Assembly: GCA_002420305.1 (NCBI GenBank)
Contig: DIHT01000177.1
Span: forward strand, 1-25,388
Source: Akkermansiaceae bacterium UBA5689
GTDB taxonomy: Bacteria; Verrucomicrobiota; Verrucomicrobiia; Verrucomicrobiales; Akkermansiaceae
Direction of reading: 5' to 3'
DNA: 25,388 bases
Each line of letters opens with the position of its first letter. Positions within the stretch are counted from its first letter, which is position 1. A program made the position numbers and the translations under genes. The notes below the pieces were generated by a model. That model saw only the letters and a program-made list of their open reading frames with translations. It had not been told where the DNA came from and searched no databases. This document shows positions 12,889-20,524 of the stretch, piece after piece.

Positions 12889-15855
12889 ATGGATGCGATA
12901 ACCTATTTTCTGGTCAATTATGGCCTCTACAGTTTGCTGCTCATCGTGCCGGCGGCGTTACTGGGAGCGGCTCTGGGGTGGTTTGCGTGGGGGAAGTATC
13001 GTGCGGGGGAGATTGAATCGAGGCAGCGCCTCGAGGAAGCAGAGCAGGTGAACGAGGTTGTAGAGATCGCCTTGAGCAAGGAACGGGAGCGCCTCAAGAA
13101 CTATCAGGAAACCGGAGCTCTGAAGGGTGCTCCGGGAAACTCTCCGGATCTCGAGAGGAAAATAGCAGATCTGCGGCGAGATAACGAGGAACTCGAAAAG
13201 ATCCTGAAGGTGGCCCGCAAGGAGAGAGCCGCAGTGGAGTCGAGCCTTGCTGAAATGGCCCAGCAGAAGAAGAGCATCGAGAAGGACCTGGCTGGGATGA
13301 ACCTCGAAAGAGAGGAGATCGAGAAGAGGCTGGCATCGCAGACACCAAGCGGGGCTGGTTCTGGAGGGGCTCACACGGCAGGCAGACGGGAAGCTGAGAG
13401 AACCGGACAGGCGGACCCTGTAGTTTCCAAAGGCGAGAGGAAAAAATTCAAGGTCGAGAAGCGAGCGTTGGAAAAGGAGCTGGCATCTGCTGAGCGAGAT
13501 CTCCGAAAGAAGCTCTCTGCCGCGGAGAAGGCCGCAAGCCGTCAGTTAAAAACACTGGAAAAAAAGACCAGAGGGCTTGAAAAGCAACTTGAGGACAAAG
13601 TTTCCGAGGTGGATCACCTGAGTGCTGCAGCAGAAAAGCTGGAGCGTGATCTTGTCGAGGAGCGGGCGGACATGCAGAAAACGGAACGAGAGCTCCGCGA
13701 TCTCCAAGGGGTGAGTGAGGGGGTTGAGCGTGCGCTGGGGGAAGTGACTAGAGAACGGGACCTTAACGCAGCTGAGCTGATAGCCGTCAGAGAAGAATGC
13801 GGAAACCTCAAGAGTAAGTTGCAGGTAGAAGAGGAGGACCACAGGAAGGGTAAAGATCTGCTGGAGGAAGAGCTTTCATCTCTGCGGGGAGCCAGCGTTG
13901 CTCTCGAAGAATCGCTCGCCTCGTTAGAGGGGGAGCGGGGGGATACAGAGAGGGAATTGTCTGCCCTGGGGGAGGAGCGTGAGATGCTTCAGGCAAGAAT
14001 CGAAACGCAAGAAAAAGAGAGGACAGGAGAAAGGGCCAAGCTTGAGGAGGAACTCAAGAAGCTCCGCGAGACGCGTGAAGTCATCGAGGGAAACCTTACT
14101 GCAATCACAAGGGAACGTGATGAAGGAAAGAACGAGCTGGAGAAGGCGAGATCTCGCCATGAGGCAACAAAGGTTCGGCTAGAGAAGGAAGCACAAAGCC
14201 ATCAGAAGCAATCCGAGAAGGTCTCAAAGGAACTTCTGGAGACACGGAAGGAAAGGGACGCTCTCCGGGAGGTAGCGGAGGCTGATGCTGTTGAGCGTGA
14301 TACTCGTGAGAGAGAGCTTGTTCGATTAAGGAAAACGGAGGAGACGCTTTCCTCTCAGGCGGAGGCCGCGGCCAAATTGCATCAGGAGGAGGCCGAGAAA
14401 AACTCCCAGCAGCTGGAAGAGTTAGAGCGTAAAGGTGGAAGTCTGGAGTCGCAGCTGAGGACAATTCAGCAAGAAAAGGGGGGAGTAGCTCGCGAGCTTG
14501 CCAGTATGGCAGATGAGCGAGCACGGCTTGAGAGCGACCTGCTTCTCTCAAGGCAGGCCGTGGAGAAAATGGAGTCGCAGCTGGTGGAAGCAGAATCAGC
14601 TAGGGCGAAGCTGGAATCAGACAGCCGGGAACTGCAGAGCAAATACCAGGATACGGATGAGAAGCTGAAAGTAACTAATGAAGAGAAGGTGTTGCTGGCC
14701 GTGACGATCGGAGAGCTTGAGGAGCGGGTCGTGCGGGGCAGTAGTGAACTTGAGGATTCTTCGGGCAAAGAGGCGGTCTTGAAAGATCAGCTGATGGCTG
14801 CCCGGCGTGAGATAGAGCAAGTCCTGCTGGATCTTGAGCTGGTGCGCCAGGAGCGTGAACGGGAGCAGGAAGAGCTGCAACAGTGTCGGGTATCCGAAGG
14901 GAAATGGTCGGATGAGCTACACCGCCTGCGTGAGGAGAAGAAAGAACTTCATAAGCATATGGCGATCCTGTCAGGCGATAGCAAGGCGGAGGTGCTTCTC
15001 AAGCAGATCAAGGCGGAGAAAGACCGGATCCAGCATGAGCTGGGTGATCAGCAGCGTGAACGTCAGCAGGTTGAGGATGCTGGCAGGATACTGCGGACAG
15101 AAATCACTGGATTGCGTGCCGAGCTTGTGAAGGCGGAAGAAAAGTTGAAGGAGGTGAATTCTCTTCAGGGGAAATTGCATTCCACGCAAGAGCGGGTTCG
15201 GCGTGCTCAGACCGAGCTCACCAAGTCAAAGGAGGAACAAAATACCCTGAACGAGAAGCTGACTTCCATTGAGGCTGCCGCTGTGGTGGCCGAGGAAGAG
15301 AGGAAGCGTCTCGAGAAGAGGCTGGAGGTGGTCAGGCAGGAAGGGGAGCATGCGCTTAAGGAGGCGGTCTCAGCGGCAAGGAAGGAGGCCGAATCAGGCC
15401 GTGAAGCCGCGGAGGAGGCTCTGCGCGTTGCCCTGAAACGCGAAAAAGAGCAGATCGAACAGCACGTCGGGGCGGCTGCCGCGTTGAAAGCAGAGCTCGA
15501 GGCTGCTAAGCGCCCCAAAAAGCAGGCTGCGCAGAAGGCTTCCTCAGGGGAGGAGGTGGTCAAGCTGCCGCCGCGGCGCAAGGTCAAATTGGTGAAAGAC
15601 CCACGACTGGGCAAAATATACCGGAAGGCCCCGAAGGAAGTCGATGACCTCACTAAACTACAGGGGGTGGGAGAGGTGATTTGCCGGCGCCTCCATGATG
15701 CGGGCATCTACACCTATCGACAGGTTGCCGAATGGAGAGCGCCGCAGGTACGAGCAATCAGTGAAGATCTCAACCTCAAGGAACGAATCCGGCGGGATGG
15801 CTGGCAGAAGCAGGCTCGGGCTCTCCACAAGAAGAAGTACGGCCAAGCGCCCTAG
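12889..15855 (+). CDS. Giant membrane-anchored coiled-coil protein with C-terminal helix-hairpin-helix
   Basis: 988 residues. One transmembrane helix lies at about 13-34 (YSLLLIVPAALLGAALGWFAW), followed by GKYR, so the N-terminus is probably outside and the rest in the cytoplasm. Residues about 40-870 are nearly uninterrupted E/K/R/L/A-rich heptad-like helix, broken by a Gly/Thr-rich spot near 155 (SGAGSGGAHTAG). A basic linker (about 870-915, with RPKKQAAQK and LPPRRKVKLVK) leads to DDLTKLQGVGEVICRRLHDAGIYTYRQV at about 918-945, in two helices with the GVG turn of a helix-hairpin-helix, and a basic tail. Similar HHH ends occur on varied bacterial proteins and often bind DNA, though some serve protein contacts. 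Not an SMC: no Walker motifs. Function unknown; structural or tethering role inferred. It follows the OmpA-domain gene by 29 bp. Confidence 0.88.
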   Translation: MDAITYFLVNYGLYSLLLIVPAALLGAALGWFAWGKYRAGEIESRQRLEEAEQVNEVVEIALSKERERLKNYQETGALKGAPGNSPDLERKIADLRRDNEELEKILKVARKERAAVESSLAEMAQQKKSIEKDLAGMNLEREEIEKRLASQTPSGAGSGGAHTAGRREAERTGQADPVVSKGERKKFKVEKRALEKELASAERDLRKKLSAAEKAASRQLKTLEKKTRGLEKQLEDKVSEVDHLSAAAEKLERDLVEERADMQKTERELRDLQGVSEGVERALGEVTRERDLNAAELIAVREECGNLKSKLQVEEEDHRKGKDLLEEELSSLRGASVALEESLASLEGERGDTERELSALGEEREMLQARIETQEKERTGERAKLEEELKKLRETREVIEGNLTAITRERDEGKNELEKARSRHEATKVRLEKEAQSHQKQSEKVSKELLETRKERDALREVAEADAVERDTRERELVRLRKTEETLSSQAEAAAKLHQEEAEKNSQQLEELERKGGSLESQLRTIQQEKGGVARELASMADERARLESDLLLSRQAVEKMESQLVEAESARAKLESDSRELQSKYQDTDEKLKVTNEEKVLLAVTIGELEERVVRGSSELEDSSGKEAVLKDQLMAARREIEQVLLDLELVRQEREREQEELQQCRVSEGKWSDELHRLREEKKELHKHMAILSGDSKAEVLLKQIKAEKDRIQHELGDQQRERQQVEDAGRILRTEITGLRAELVKAEEKLKEVNSLQGKLHSTQERVRRAQTELTKSKEEQNTLNEKLTSIEAAAVVAEEERKRLEKRLEVVRQEGEHALKEAVSAARKEAESGREAAEEALRVALKREKEQIEQHVGAAAALKAELEAAKRPKKQAAQKASSGEEVVKLPPRRKVKLVKDPRLGKIYRKAPKEVDDLTKLQGVGEVICRRLHDAGIYTYRQVAEWRAPQVRAISEDLNLKERIRRDGWQKQARALHKKKYGQAP

Positions 15856-15909
15856 ATCCGCCTTAAATTACCGAATTCCGCTTGCATCCTTGAGGAGCAC
15901 AGCTATCAA

Positions 15910-15929
15910 CTCCTCCCGCTCTGGAGGAG
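15910..15929. terminator. Stem-loop after the coiled-coil gene
   Basis: CTCCTCC (15910-15916) and GGAGGAG (15923-15929) are exact complements with a 6-base loop, 55 bases past the stop at 15855. There is no T-tract. It may end the OmpA/coiled-coil transcript, or structure the aspC leader; the right arm could also mimic an SD. Confidence 0.35.
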
Positions 15930-15955
15930 AGTGTGTTCGCCCAGCGTCCGTGACT

Positions 15956-15971
15956 CCGCCTCTTTGGGCGG
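15956..15971. repeat. Short GC stem-loop in the aspC leader
   Basis: CCGCC (15956-15960) and GGCGG (15967-15971) flank TCTTTG, 21 bases before the aminotransferase ATG. It could influence translation initiation. Short enough to be chance. Confidence 0.3.
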
Positions 15972-15992
15972 CATTCACAACTACTCTTACCG

Positions 15993-17165
15993 ATGGATCC
16001 AGACTCGCTTTCTTCCCGTGTCCAAGGGGTTACGCCCTCTCTCACCCTTGCCGTTACGAATCAGGCCAAGGCATTGCGTGCCCAAGGAGATGAGGTCTAC
16101 GGGCTAGCTGGAGGAGAGCCCGAAATCGACACCCCCGACCATATCAAGGCGGCAGCAATAAAGGCTCTTCAGGACGGCAAAACCAAATACACCCCGGCTG
16201 CTGGAATTCCGGAGTTGCGCGAAGGCATTGCGAAGAAACTTCATGAGGACAACGGTCTCAGCTACGATCCGAAGCAGATCTGTGTTACCTCCGGGGGAAA
16301 ACAGGCGTGCATGAACGCCATCATGGCAATGTGCGATGAAGGGGATGAGGTGATTATCCCGGCGCCCTACTGGGTGAGTTACCCTGAGATGGTGCGGCTC
16401 TGTGGAGCTGAGCCAGTGATCGTGGAGACGAGCGAGGAGGATGGATGGAAAATGACTGCTGAGCAGTTTGAGGAGGCGATGACTCCAAAAACCAAGATGG
16501 TGATCATCAACTCCCCCGGGAACCCGACTGGAGCAGTTTACACCGAAGAGGAGTTGCGTGCGATTGGAGAGGTAGCCTCCTACGAAGATATCATGATCCT
16601 TTCAGATGAAATTTATGAGAAGCTCATCTATGGAGACCATAAGCACGTCAGCATCGCCTCGATCAGTGAGGAGTTGAAAAGTCTCACGGTGGTTTGTCAC
16701 GGTTTTGCGAAGGCATATTCAATGACCGGCTGGCGGATTGGATATACTGCGGCTCCGCCCGAAATGGCGGCCGCCATTGCTAAAATCCAGAGTCATACCA
16801 CGTCAAACGCAACTACCTTTGCCCAATATGGAGCGCTCGCCGCTCTCAGCGGTTCGCAGGACTTCGTCGAGGACATGCGGAGTGAGTATGATGTGCGCCG
16901 ACAATTTGTGCAGGCACGCCTCAGCGCCATTCCCAATATCAGCGTCCAAGACCCGGGGGGCGCTTTTTACTTCTTTGTCAATTGTGAGCCTCTTGGTCTG
17001 AAATCACAGAATCTCTGCGACAAACTGCTGACCCGCTACAAGGTTGCAGCAGTGCCAGGGATCGCCTTTGGGCACGATTCTTCCGTTCGCTTGAGTTACT
17101 GCACAACTCTTGATGTTCTCAACGAGGGGATTACCCGTTTTGAGGAATTCTGTCGCGCACACTAA
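15993..17165 (+). CDS. aspC: Aspartate aminotransferase-type class I aminotransferase
   Basis: PLP enzyme that should interconvert aspartate and 2-oxoglutarate with oxaloacetate and glutamate; prephenate or another dicarboxylic substrate is possible in this subgroup (I-beta). 390 residues from ATG at 15993. It has the N-terminal helix and LAGGEPEIDTPDHI, YTPAAGIPELREGI, SGGKQACMNAIMA, the NSPGNPTGAVY block, LSDEIYEKLIY, the PLP lysine K240 in GFAKAYSMTGWRIGY and the C-terminal carboxylate-binding Arg in SVRLSYC. Most homologues read VSKAYAMTGWR at the lysine; here Ala replaces the Ser just before it, a small but notable change at a phosphate-contact position. cysQ follows after 47 bp. Together with lysC and hom this is a third aspartate-family gene in the window. 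Confidence 0.9.
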   Translation: MDPDSLSSRVQGVTPSLTLAVTNQAKALRAQGDEVYGLAGGEPEIDTPDHIKAAAIKALQDGKTKYTPAAGIPELREGIAKKLHEDNGLSYDPKQICVTSGGKQACMNAIMAMCDEGDEVIIPAPYWVSYPEMVRLCGAEPVIVETSEEDGWKMTAEQFEEAMTPKTKMVIINSPGNPTGAVYTEEELRAIGEVASYEDIMILSDEIYEKLIYGDHKHVSIASISEELKSLTVVCHGFAKAYSMTGWRIGYTAAPPEMAAAIAKIQSHTTSNATTFAQYGALAALSGSQDFVEDMRSEYDVRRQFVQARLSAIPNISVQDPGGAFYFFVNCEPLGLKSQNLCDKLLTRYKVAAVPGIAFGHDSSVRLSYCTTLDVLNEGITRFEEFCRAH

Positions 17166-17212
17166 GGGAGCCTAACGCCGGGCCCCTGGGCACGTGTGAC
17201 ATCAGAAGGACC

Positions 17213-17998
17213 GTGATTAACAACGCTCACGGAATTGAAATAGGAGGGCTGCTTGAAGCGGCCCGGCTAGCTGGCGCGCGGATCCTCGAGGTCTACGGGC
17301 GTGAATTTGAGATAGAATACAAGGGAGACGATTCGCCTCTTACAGAGGCCGACAAGGAATCCAATGAGGCGATCATGGCCTTCCTCGAAAGGGATTATCC
17401 GGACGTCCCTGTGATCTCAGAGGAGAATCAGCAGGTTCCCTACAGCGAGAGAAGCAGTTGGCCAAGGTTCTGGCTGGTGGATCCTCTCGATGGAACAAAG
17501 GAATTCATAAAGAGGAACGGTGAATTCACCGTCAACATTGCGTTGGTTGAGCATGGGAGGCCAGTGGTTGGGGTGGTCTATCATCCGGTCGATGATACGT
17601 TATACGTTGGTGTGGAGGGGGCCGGAGCCTGGAAAATATCAGGAGATTGTGCCGCCGAGGAGATTGAAGGAGGAGCGCATTACATGGAGCGCACCAAGAT
17701 CAAGGTCGTTGCCAGCCGTTCACACTCGAGTCCGGAGGTGGCGGCTTTTGTCGAAGAGATTGAGAAGAAAGGCAAAGAGGTGGACTTCCTCTCTGCCGGC
17801 AGCTCCTTAAAGCTCTGCCTGGTGGCGGAGGCCTCGGCGGATGTCTATCCCCGGTTTGGACCTACCATGGAATGGGACACTTGTGCCGCCCATGCGGTGG
17901 TCAGCGCGGCCGGCAAGCAGGTGCTCGACATGGTAACCAGAGAGCCTCTGAGCTACAATAAGCCGAACCTCCTTAATCCGTTTTTCATCGTAGAATAG
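17213..17998 (+). CDS. cysQ: 3'(2'),5'-bisphosphate nucleotidase (CysQ)
   Basis: Removes the 3' phosphate of PAP made in sulfate assimilation and acyl carrier protein loading; Mg-dependent, lithium-sensitive inositol-monophosphatase superfamily. 261 residues from GTG at 17213. Metal-site motifs are in place: SPLTEADKESNEAI (about 42-55), VISEE (about 67-71), WLVDPLDGTKEFI (near 87-99) and the second signature EWDTCAAHAVVSAAG. The TKEFIKRNGEFTVNIALVE stretch is typical for CysQ rather than SuhB. An AGAAGGA lies just two bases before the GTG, closer than usual, so the start may be slightly different. It probably follows aspC in one transcript. No sulfate-assimilation genes are nearby. Confidence 0.93.
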   Translation: MINNAHGIEIGGLLEAARLAGARILEVYGREFEIEYKGDDSPLTEADKESNEAIMAFLERDYPDVPVISEENQQVPYSERSSWPRFWLVDPLDGTKEFIKRNGEFTVNIALVEHGRPVVGVVYHPVDDTLYVGVEGAGAWKISGDCAAEEIEGGAHYMERTKIKVVASRSHSSPEVAAFVEEIEKKGKEVDFLSAGSSLKLCLVAEASADVYPRFGPTMEWDTCAAHAVVSAAGKQVLDMVTREPLSYNKPNLLNPFFIVE

Positions 17999-18003
17999 GG
18001 TAG

Positions 18004-18016
18004 AGGGCTATGCCCT
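18004..18016 (+). repeat. Small hairpin after cysQ with TAT loop
   Basis: AGGGC-TAT-GCCCT begins six bases after the cysQ stop. Its layout (AGG stem, TA-containing 3-base loop, CCT stem, then AA) matches AGGCG-TAG-CGCCT after lysC (5441-5453). No T-run follows. Confidence 0.4.
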
Positions 18017-18062
18017 AAGTGTGCTGTTGCCAGGGCCGGGGCCTTACGGTTCTATTCATACT

Positions 18063-18209
18063 ATGGGTCCCCGGTACTCTCTCTGGATAGTCTTGGCCGG
18101 CGTCTTGGCAGGCCTTCTGGTAGGTTTCCTCGCAGGACGCGGTTTGTTGGGGCCCCTGGGGCCCCAAAGTCCTGCGGCCTCCTCAAAGCCCCCCTCAGAT
18201 CTCCCCTAA
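18063..18209 (+). CDS. Doubtful 48-residue membrane mini-protein
   Basis: From ATG at 18063 the frame gives a short hydrophobic protein: GPRYSLWIVLAGVLAGLLVGFLAG is one plausible transmembrane helix with small-residue spacing, followed by a Gly/Pro/Ser tail. A GTG at 18021 would add 14 residues. Against it: the tail is encoded by a perfect 10-bp inverted repeat nested in an 8-bp one (18131-18176), which looks like selection for structure instead of protein, and no SD is present. It sits between cysQ and the convergent exonuclease gene. It may be a real small membrane protein or terminator DNA that happens to be open. Confidence 0.35.
   Translation: MGPRYSLWIVLAGVLAGLLVGFLAGRGLLGPLGPQSPAASSKPPSDLP
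18131..18176. terminator. Strong nested dyad between convergent genes
   Basis: Outer arms CGCAGGAC (18131-18138) and GTCCTGCG (18169-18176) are exact complements. Inside lie TTGGGGCCCC (18147-18156) and GGGGCCCCAA (18158-18167), exact complements around a single T. The outer and inner arms are separated by 8 bases on the left and one on the right. The predicted stem is long and very GC-rich. It lies between plus-strand cysQ and the minus-strand exonuclease gene (stop at 18228), so a bidirectional terminator or transcript-end structure is the simplest reading. No T-tract is present. Confidence 0.55.
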
Positions 18210-18227
18210 TGAGAGAGGGACGGTCAC

Positions 18228-19226
18228 CTAGCGCGGCAGGTCAAACTCCATCTGGTCTCCCCCGGCCGCGGACCAGGCTTCATAATTTCGCCTGCGGAGC
18301 TCGGCAGCGAATTCCCGGGTATAACCATGCACCGTGATGACTCGCCTCGGATTCACCCGTCGAACCGCCTCAAGGAGTCCCGGAAAGTCAGCGTGATCAG
18401 AGAGAGGGAATGCGGCATCAACACCAAAGCGGTAGGTAGCGTTTTTGTTCAGTGCCCATCCAGAGAGCATCGCCGTTCTTAAATTGGGAATCGAACGGAA
18501 TTGTTCGGAGCGTACTATGTTAGGTGGGCAGATAAATACATGGTTGGGAGGAATAGTATCTTCGAAGATGAGAGGAGCAGATAACGGACATCCAGCGTGA
18601 CGACAGGCGGTCGTCATTTTTGCCACTGAGGGATGAGAAACTGTTGGGATGCCGGCACTAGTGAGAATGGCATGAGCTTCTTGAGCCTTTCCGAGTGAAT
18701 ACGCGAGAAGGGCGGGGGTAAATTCTTCTTCAAGGCATTCGTTGACAAAATTGAGAATCATGCCGGTGATCTCATTTCTGCCGGGAAAGGTCCATTGGGG
18801 AGCCCCGAAGGTCGTCTCCATGACCAGAGTGTCTGCCTGGCGGAAGACGGGTTCCTCGGCAGTGAGGCTCGGCTGCACCTTGAAATCGCCGGTGTAAAGG
18901 AGTGATTCTCCATCAGATTTCCGAGTGACATGAAGCATGGATGACCCGTAGATATGCCCCGCGGGCAGTAGTTGCAGTCGGTATGGACCGACATCCAGAG
19001 GTTCGTGGAAAGGCCTGGGGTTGAGTCGCTCGTCAGCTACATTGTAGCGAGCTTTCAAGATGCGAGCGGTAGGCTCAGAGCACAGGATATTCTCGTGTCT
19101 GGCAAAGTGATCGGCGTGAGCGTGTGAGATAAAGCCGTTTTCCCAGGGCGTGCGCACATCAAGGAACAGTTCAAGTCCGGGAAGATAGAGCCCGTTGTCA
19201 GTTTCAAGCTGAATAGGTTCACGCAT
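18228..19226 (-). CDS. Metallo-beta-lactamase-fold exonuclease (YSH1/CPSF73-like)
   Basis: 332 residues. The zinc-site motif HAHADH is at 35-40, followed by further metal-ligand regions LLPAGHIYGSSMLHV, LLYTGDFKVQP and FPLSDHADFPGLLEAV, and VITVHGYTREFAAELR near the end. This order matches the COG1236 group of nucleases, and the short form resembles the ligase-associated DNA exonuclease found in bacteria. In other genomes that enzyme usually lies beside an ATP-dependent DNA ligase and an Lhr-like helicase; neither is here. An RNA-processing nuclease is possible too. It lies 61 bp after folC on the same strand and could be the last gene of that transcript. Confidence 0.85.
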   Translation of the reverse strand: MREPIQLETDNGLYLPGLELFLDVRTPWENGFISHAHADHFARHENILCSEPTARILKARYNVADERLNPRPFHEPLDVGPYRLQLLPAGHIYGSSMLHVTRKSDGESLLYTGDFKVQPSLTAEEPVFRQADTLVMETTFGAPQWTFPGRNEITGMILNFVNECLEEEFTPALLAYSLGKAQEAHAILTSAGIPTVSHPSVAKMTTACRHAGCPLSAPLIFEDTIPPNHVFICPPNIVRSEQFRSIPNLRTAMLSGWALNKNATYRFGVDAAFPLSDHADFPGLLEAVRRVNPRRVITVHGYTREFAAELRRRNYEAWSAAGGDQMEFDLPR

Positions 19227-19287
19227 GGGACGTCCGGGGAAGGTGTATACCGGGACACCGGCGCTGTGAATCGGAATGTCAGGCCGG

Positions 19288-20514
19288 TTACTGCGTCGTT
19301 ATCCTGTGAGCGGTGCGCTCGTGCAGAGCTTTTACCTCTCCGATGAGAAAGGCGGACCCGGTGATGAGGGAGGGGAGGTTCGTGGAGCTTTCGAGAGCTG
19401 ATTGGAGGCTAGCGTGAATGGTAAAGGCTGGGGCCTCTTCGGGCAGGAAAGCGGCGAGTTCTTCCGGGGCGAGGCCCCGGGGAGAGTTCACTGGAGCGAA
19501 GTGTAGATGACCTGCGATCGGGGCCAAGGCTTCGAGCATGCCCTCGATATCCTTGGCTTCAACTGCTCCGAAGATAAGGTTGGCCTTGGTCCTCCCAAAC
19601 TCTCCTCGCCAGGTTGCCGCAAGCGCTCTGGCTGCAGCAGGGTTATGCGCGATATCAAGAATGGTGGCAGAGGAATGTTCTTCCGGTGAGAAGTCCACCC
19701 TTTCAAAACGGCCCGGCCACAGGGTCGAACTCAGGCCAGCCTTAACCGTTTCATAGTTGAGAGTGATTCCGGCGGCGTGCAAGGCTTCGACAGCGAGGGC
19801 TGCATTCTCCTGCTGATGCGCTCCAGTCAGCCCAAGAGCATAGCCTTCCAAGGGTTCCTCGACGAATGTGAGAGGTGCTCTCCGCTCATTCGCAATCTGC
19901 CTGATGATAGCATCTGCCTCTGGCAGTTGGTTGGAAGAGATGACGTTTTTGCCTGGAACGATGATCGCAGCTTTTTCGGCAGCGATATCTGTCAGGGTTT
20001 CTCCGAGCCACTCCTGATGGTCCATTCCAATTGGAGTGAGGACTGCAATGTCTGCAGGGATTGCAGAGGTCGCATCCAAGCGACCTCCCATCCCGGTTTC
20101 AAGAATGACTAGTTCGCATTGGCGCTCTGAAAAATACTTCATTGCAAGCGCGAGGCTGATTTCAAAAAATGTCGGGTGGGGGTCCCATTGCGCCACCATT
20201 TCCCTGAGTGAGGACAGATGCAGGGCGATTTCATCTCGTTCAATCTCCATTCCAGAGACCCGGATGCGCTCCGGGTAGTCAATAAGGTGGGGGGAGGTAA
20301 AAAGGCCCGTCCGCGTGCCGGTTGCGCGCGCTACAGAATCGATAAAGGCACAGGTAGAGCCTTTGCCGTTGGTGCCGGCTACATGGATGACCTTGGTGTT
20401 TCGCGGGGGGAAGGCAAGATACTCGCGCAGCAGGCGTTTGGGTCCCTCCAGGCCAAGTTTTATTCCAAAAAACTGGGTAGAATATAGCCAGTCCAGGGCC
20501 TCAGAGTAATTCAC
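19288..20514 (-). CDS. folC: Folylpolyglutamate synthase / dihydrofolate synthase
   Basis: ATP-dependent ligase adding glutamate to dihydropteroate and/or tetrahydrofolate. 408 residues from GTG at 20514. It shows the Mur-ligase-type P-loop HVAGTNGKGSTCAFI (44-58), the folate loop TGLFTSPHLIDYPERIRV (in part), FFEISLALAMKYF, LETGMGGRLDATS, LTPIGMDHQEWLG, GAHQQENAALAVEAL, and the C-terminal LDIAHNPAAARAL and FGAVEAKDIEGML. Whether it does one or both reactions cannot be told from sequence by eye. It starts 10 bp after the accD stop; an AGGAG overlaps that stop region 13 bases upstream. The accD-folC neighbourhood is common in bacteria and supports one transcript. Confidence 0.94.
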   Translation of the reverse strand: MNYSEALDWLYSTQFFGIKLGLEGPKRLLREYLAFPPRNTKVIHVAGTNGKGSTCAFIDSVARATGTRTGLFTSPHLIDYPERIRVSGMEIERDEIALHLSSLREMVAQWDPHPTFFEISLALAMKYFSERQCELVILETGMGGRLDATSAIPADIAVLTPIGMDHQEWLGETLTDIAAEKAAIIVPGKNVISSNQLPEADAIIRQIANERRAPLTFVEEPLEGYALGLTGAHQQENAALAVEALHAAGITLNYETVKAGLSSTLWPGRFERVDFSPEEHSSATILDIAHNPAAARALAATWRGEFGRTKANLIFGAVEAKDIEGMLEALAPIAGHLHFAPVNSPRGLAPEELAAFLPEEAPAFTIHASLQSALESSTNLPSLITGSAFLIGEVKALHERTAHRITTQ

Positions 20515-20524
20515 GGGCTGCTGT

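Noticed and set aside
14105..14551. 148-residue minus-strand ORF and its several antisense neighbours in 12958-15846
   Set aside because: They are mirror frames of the E/K-rich coiled-coil gene, giving S/L/P/F-rich translations typical of antisense to such DNA.
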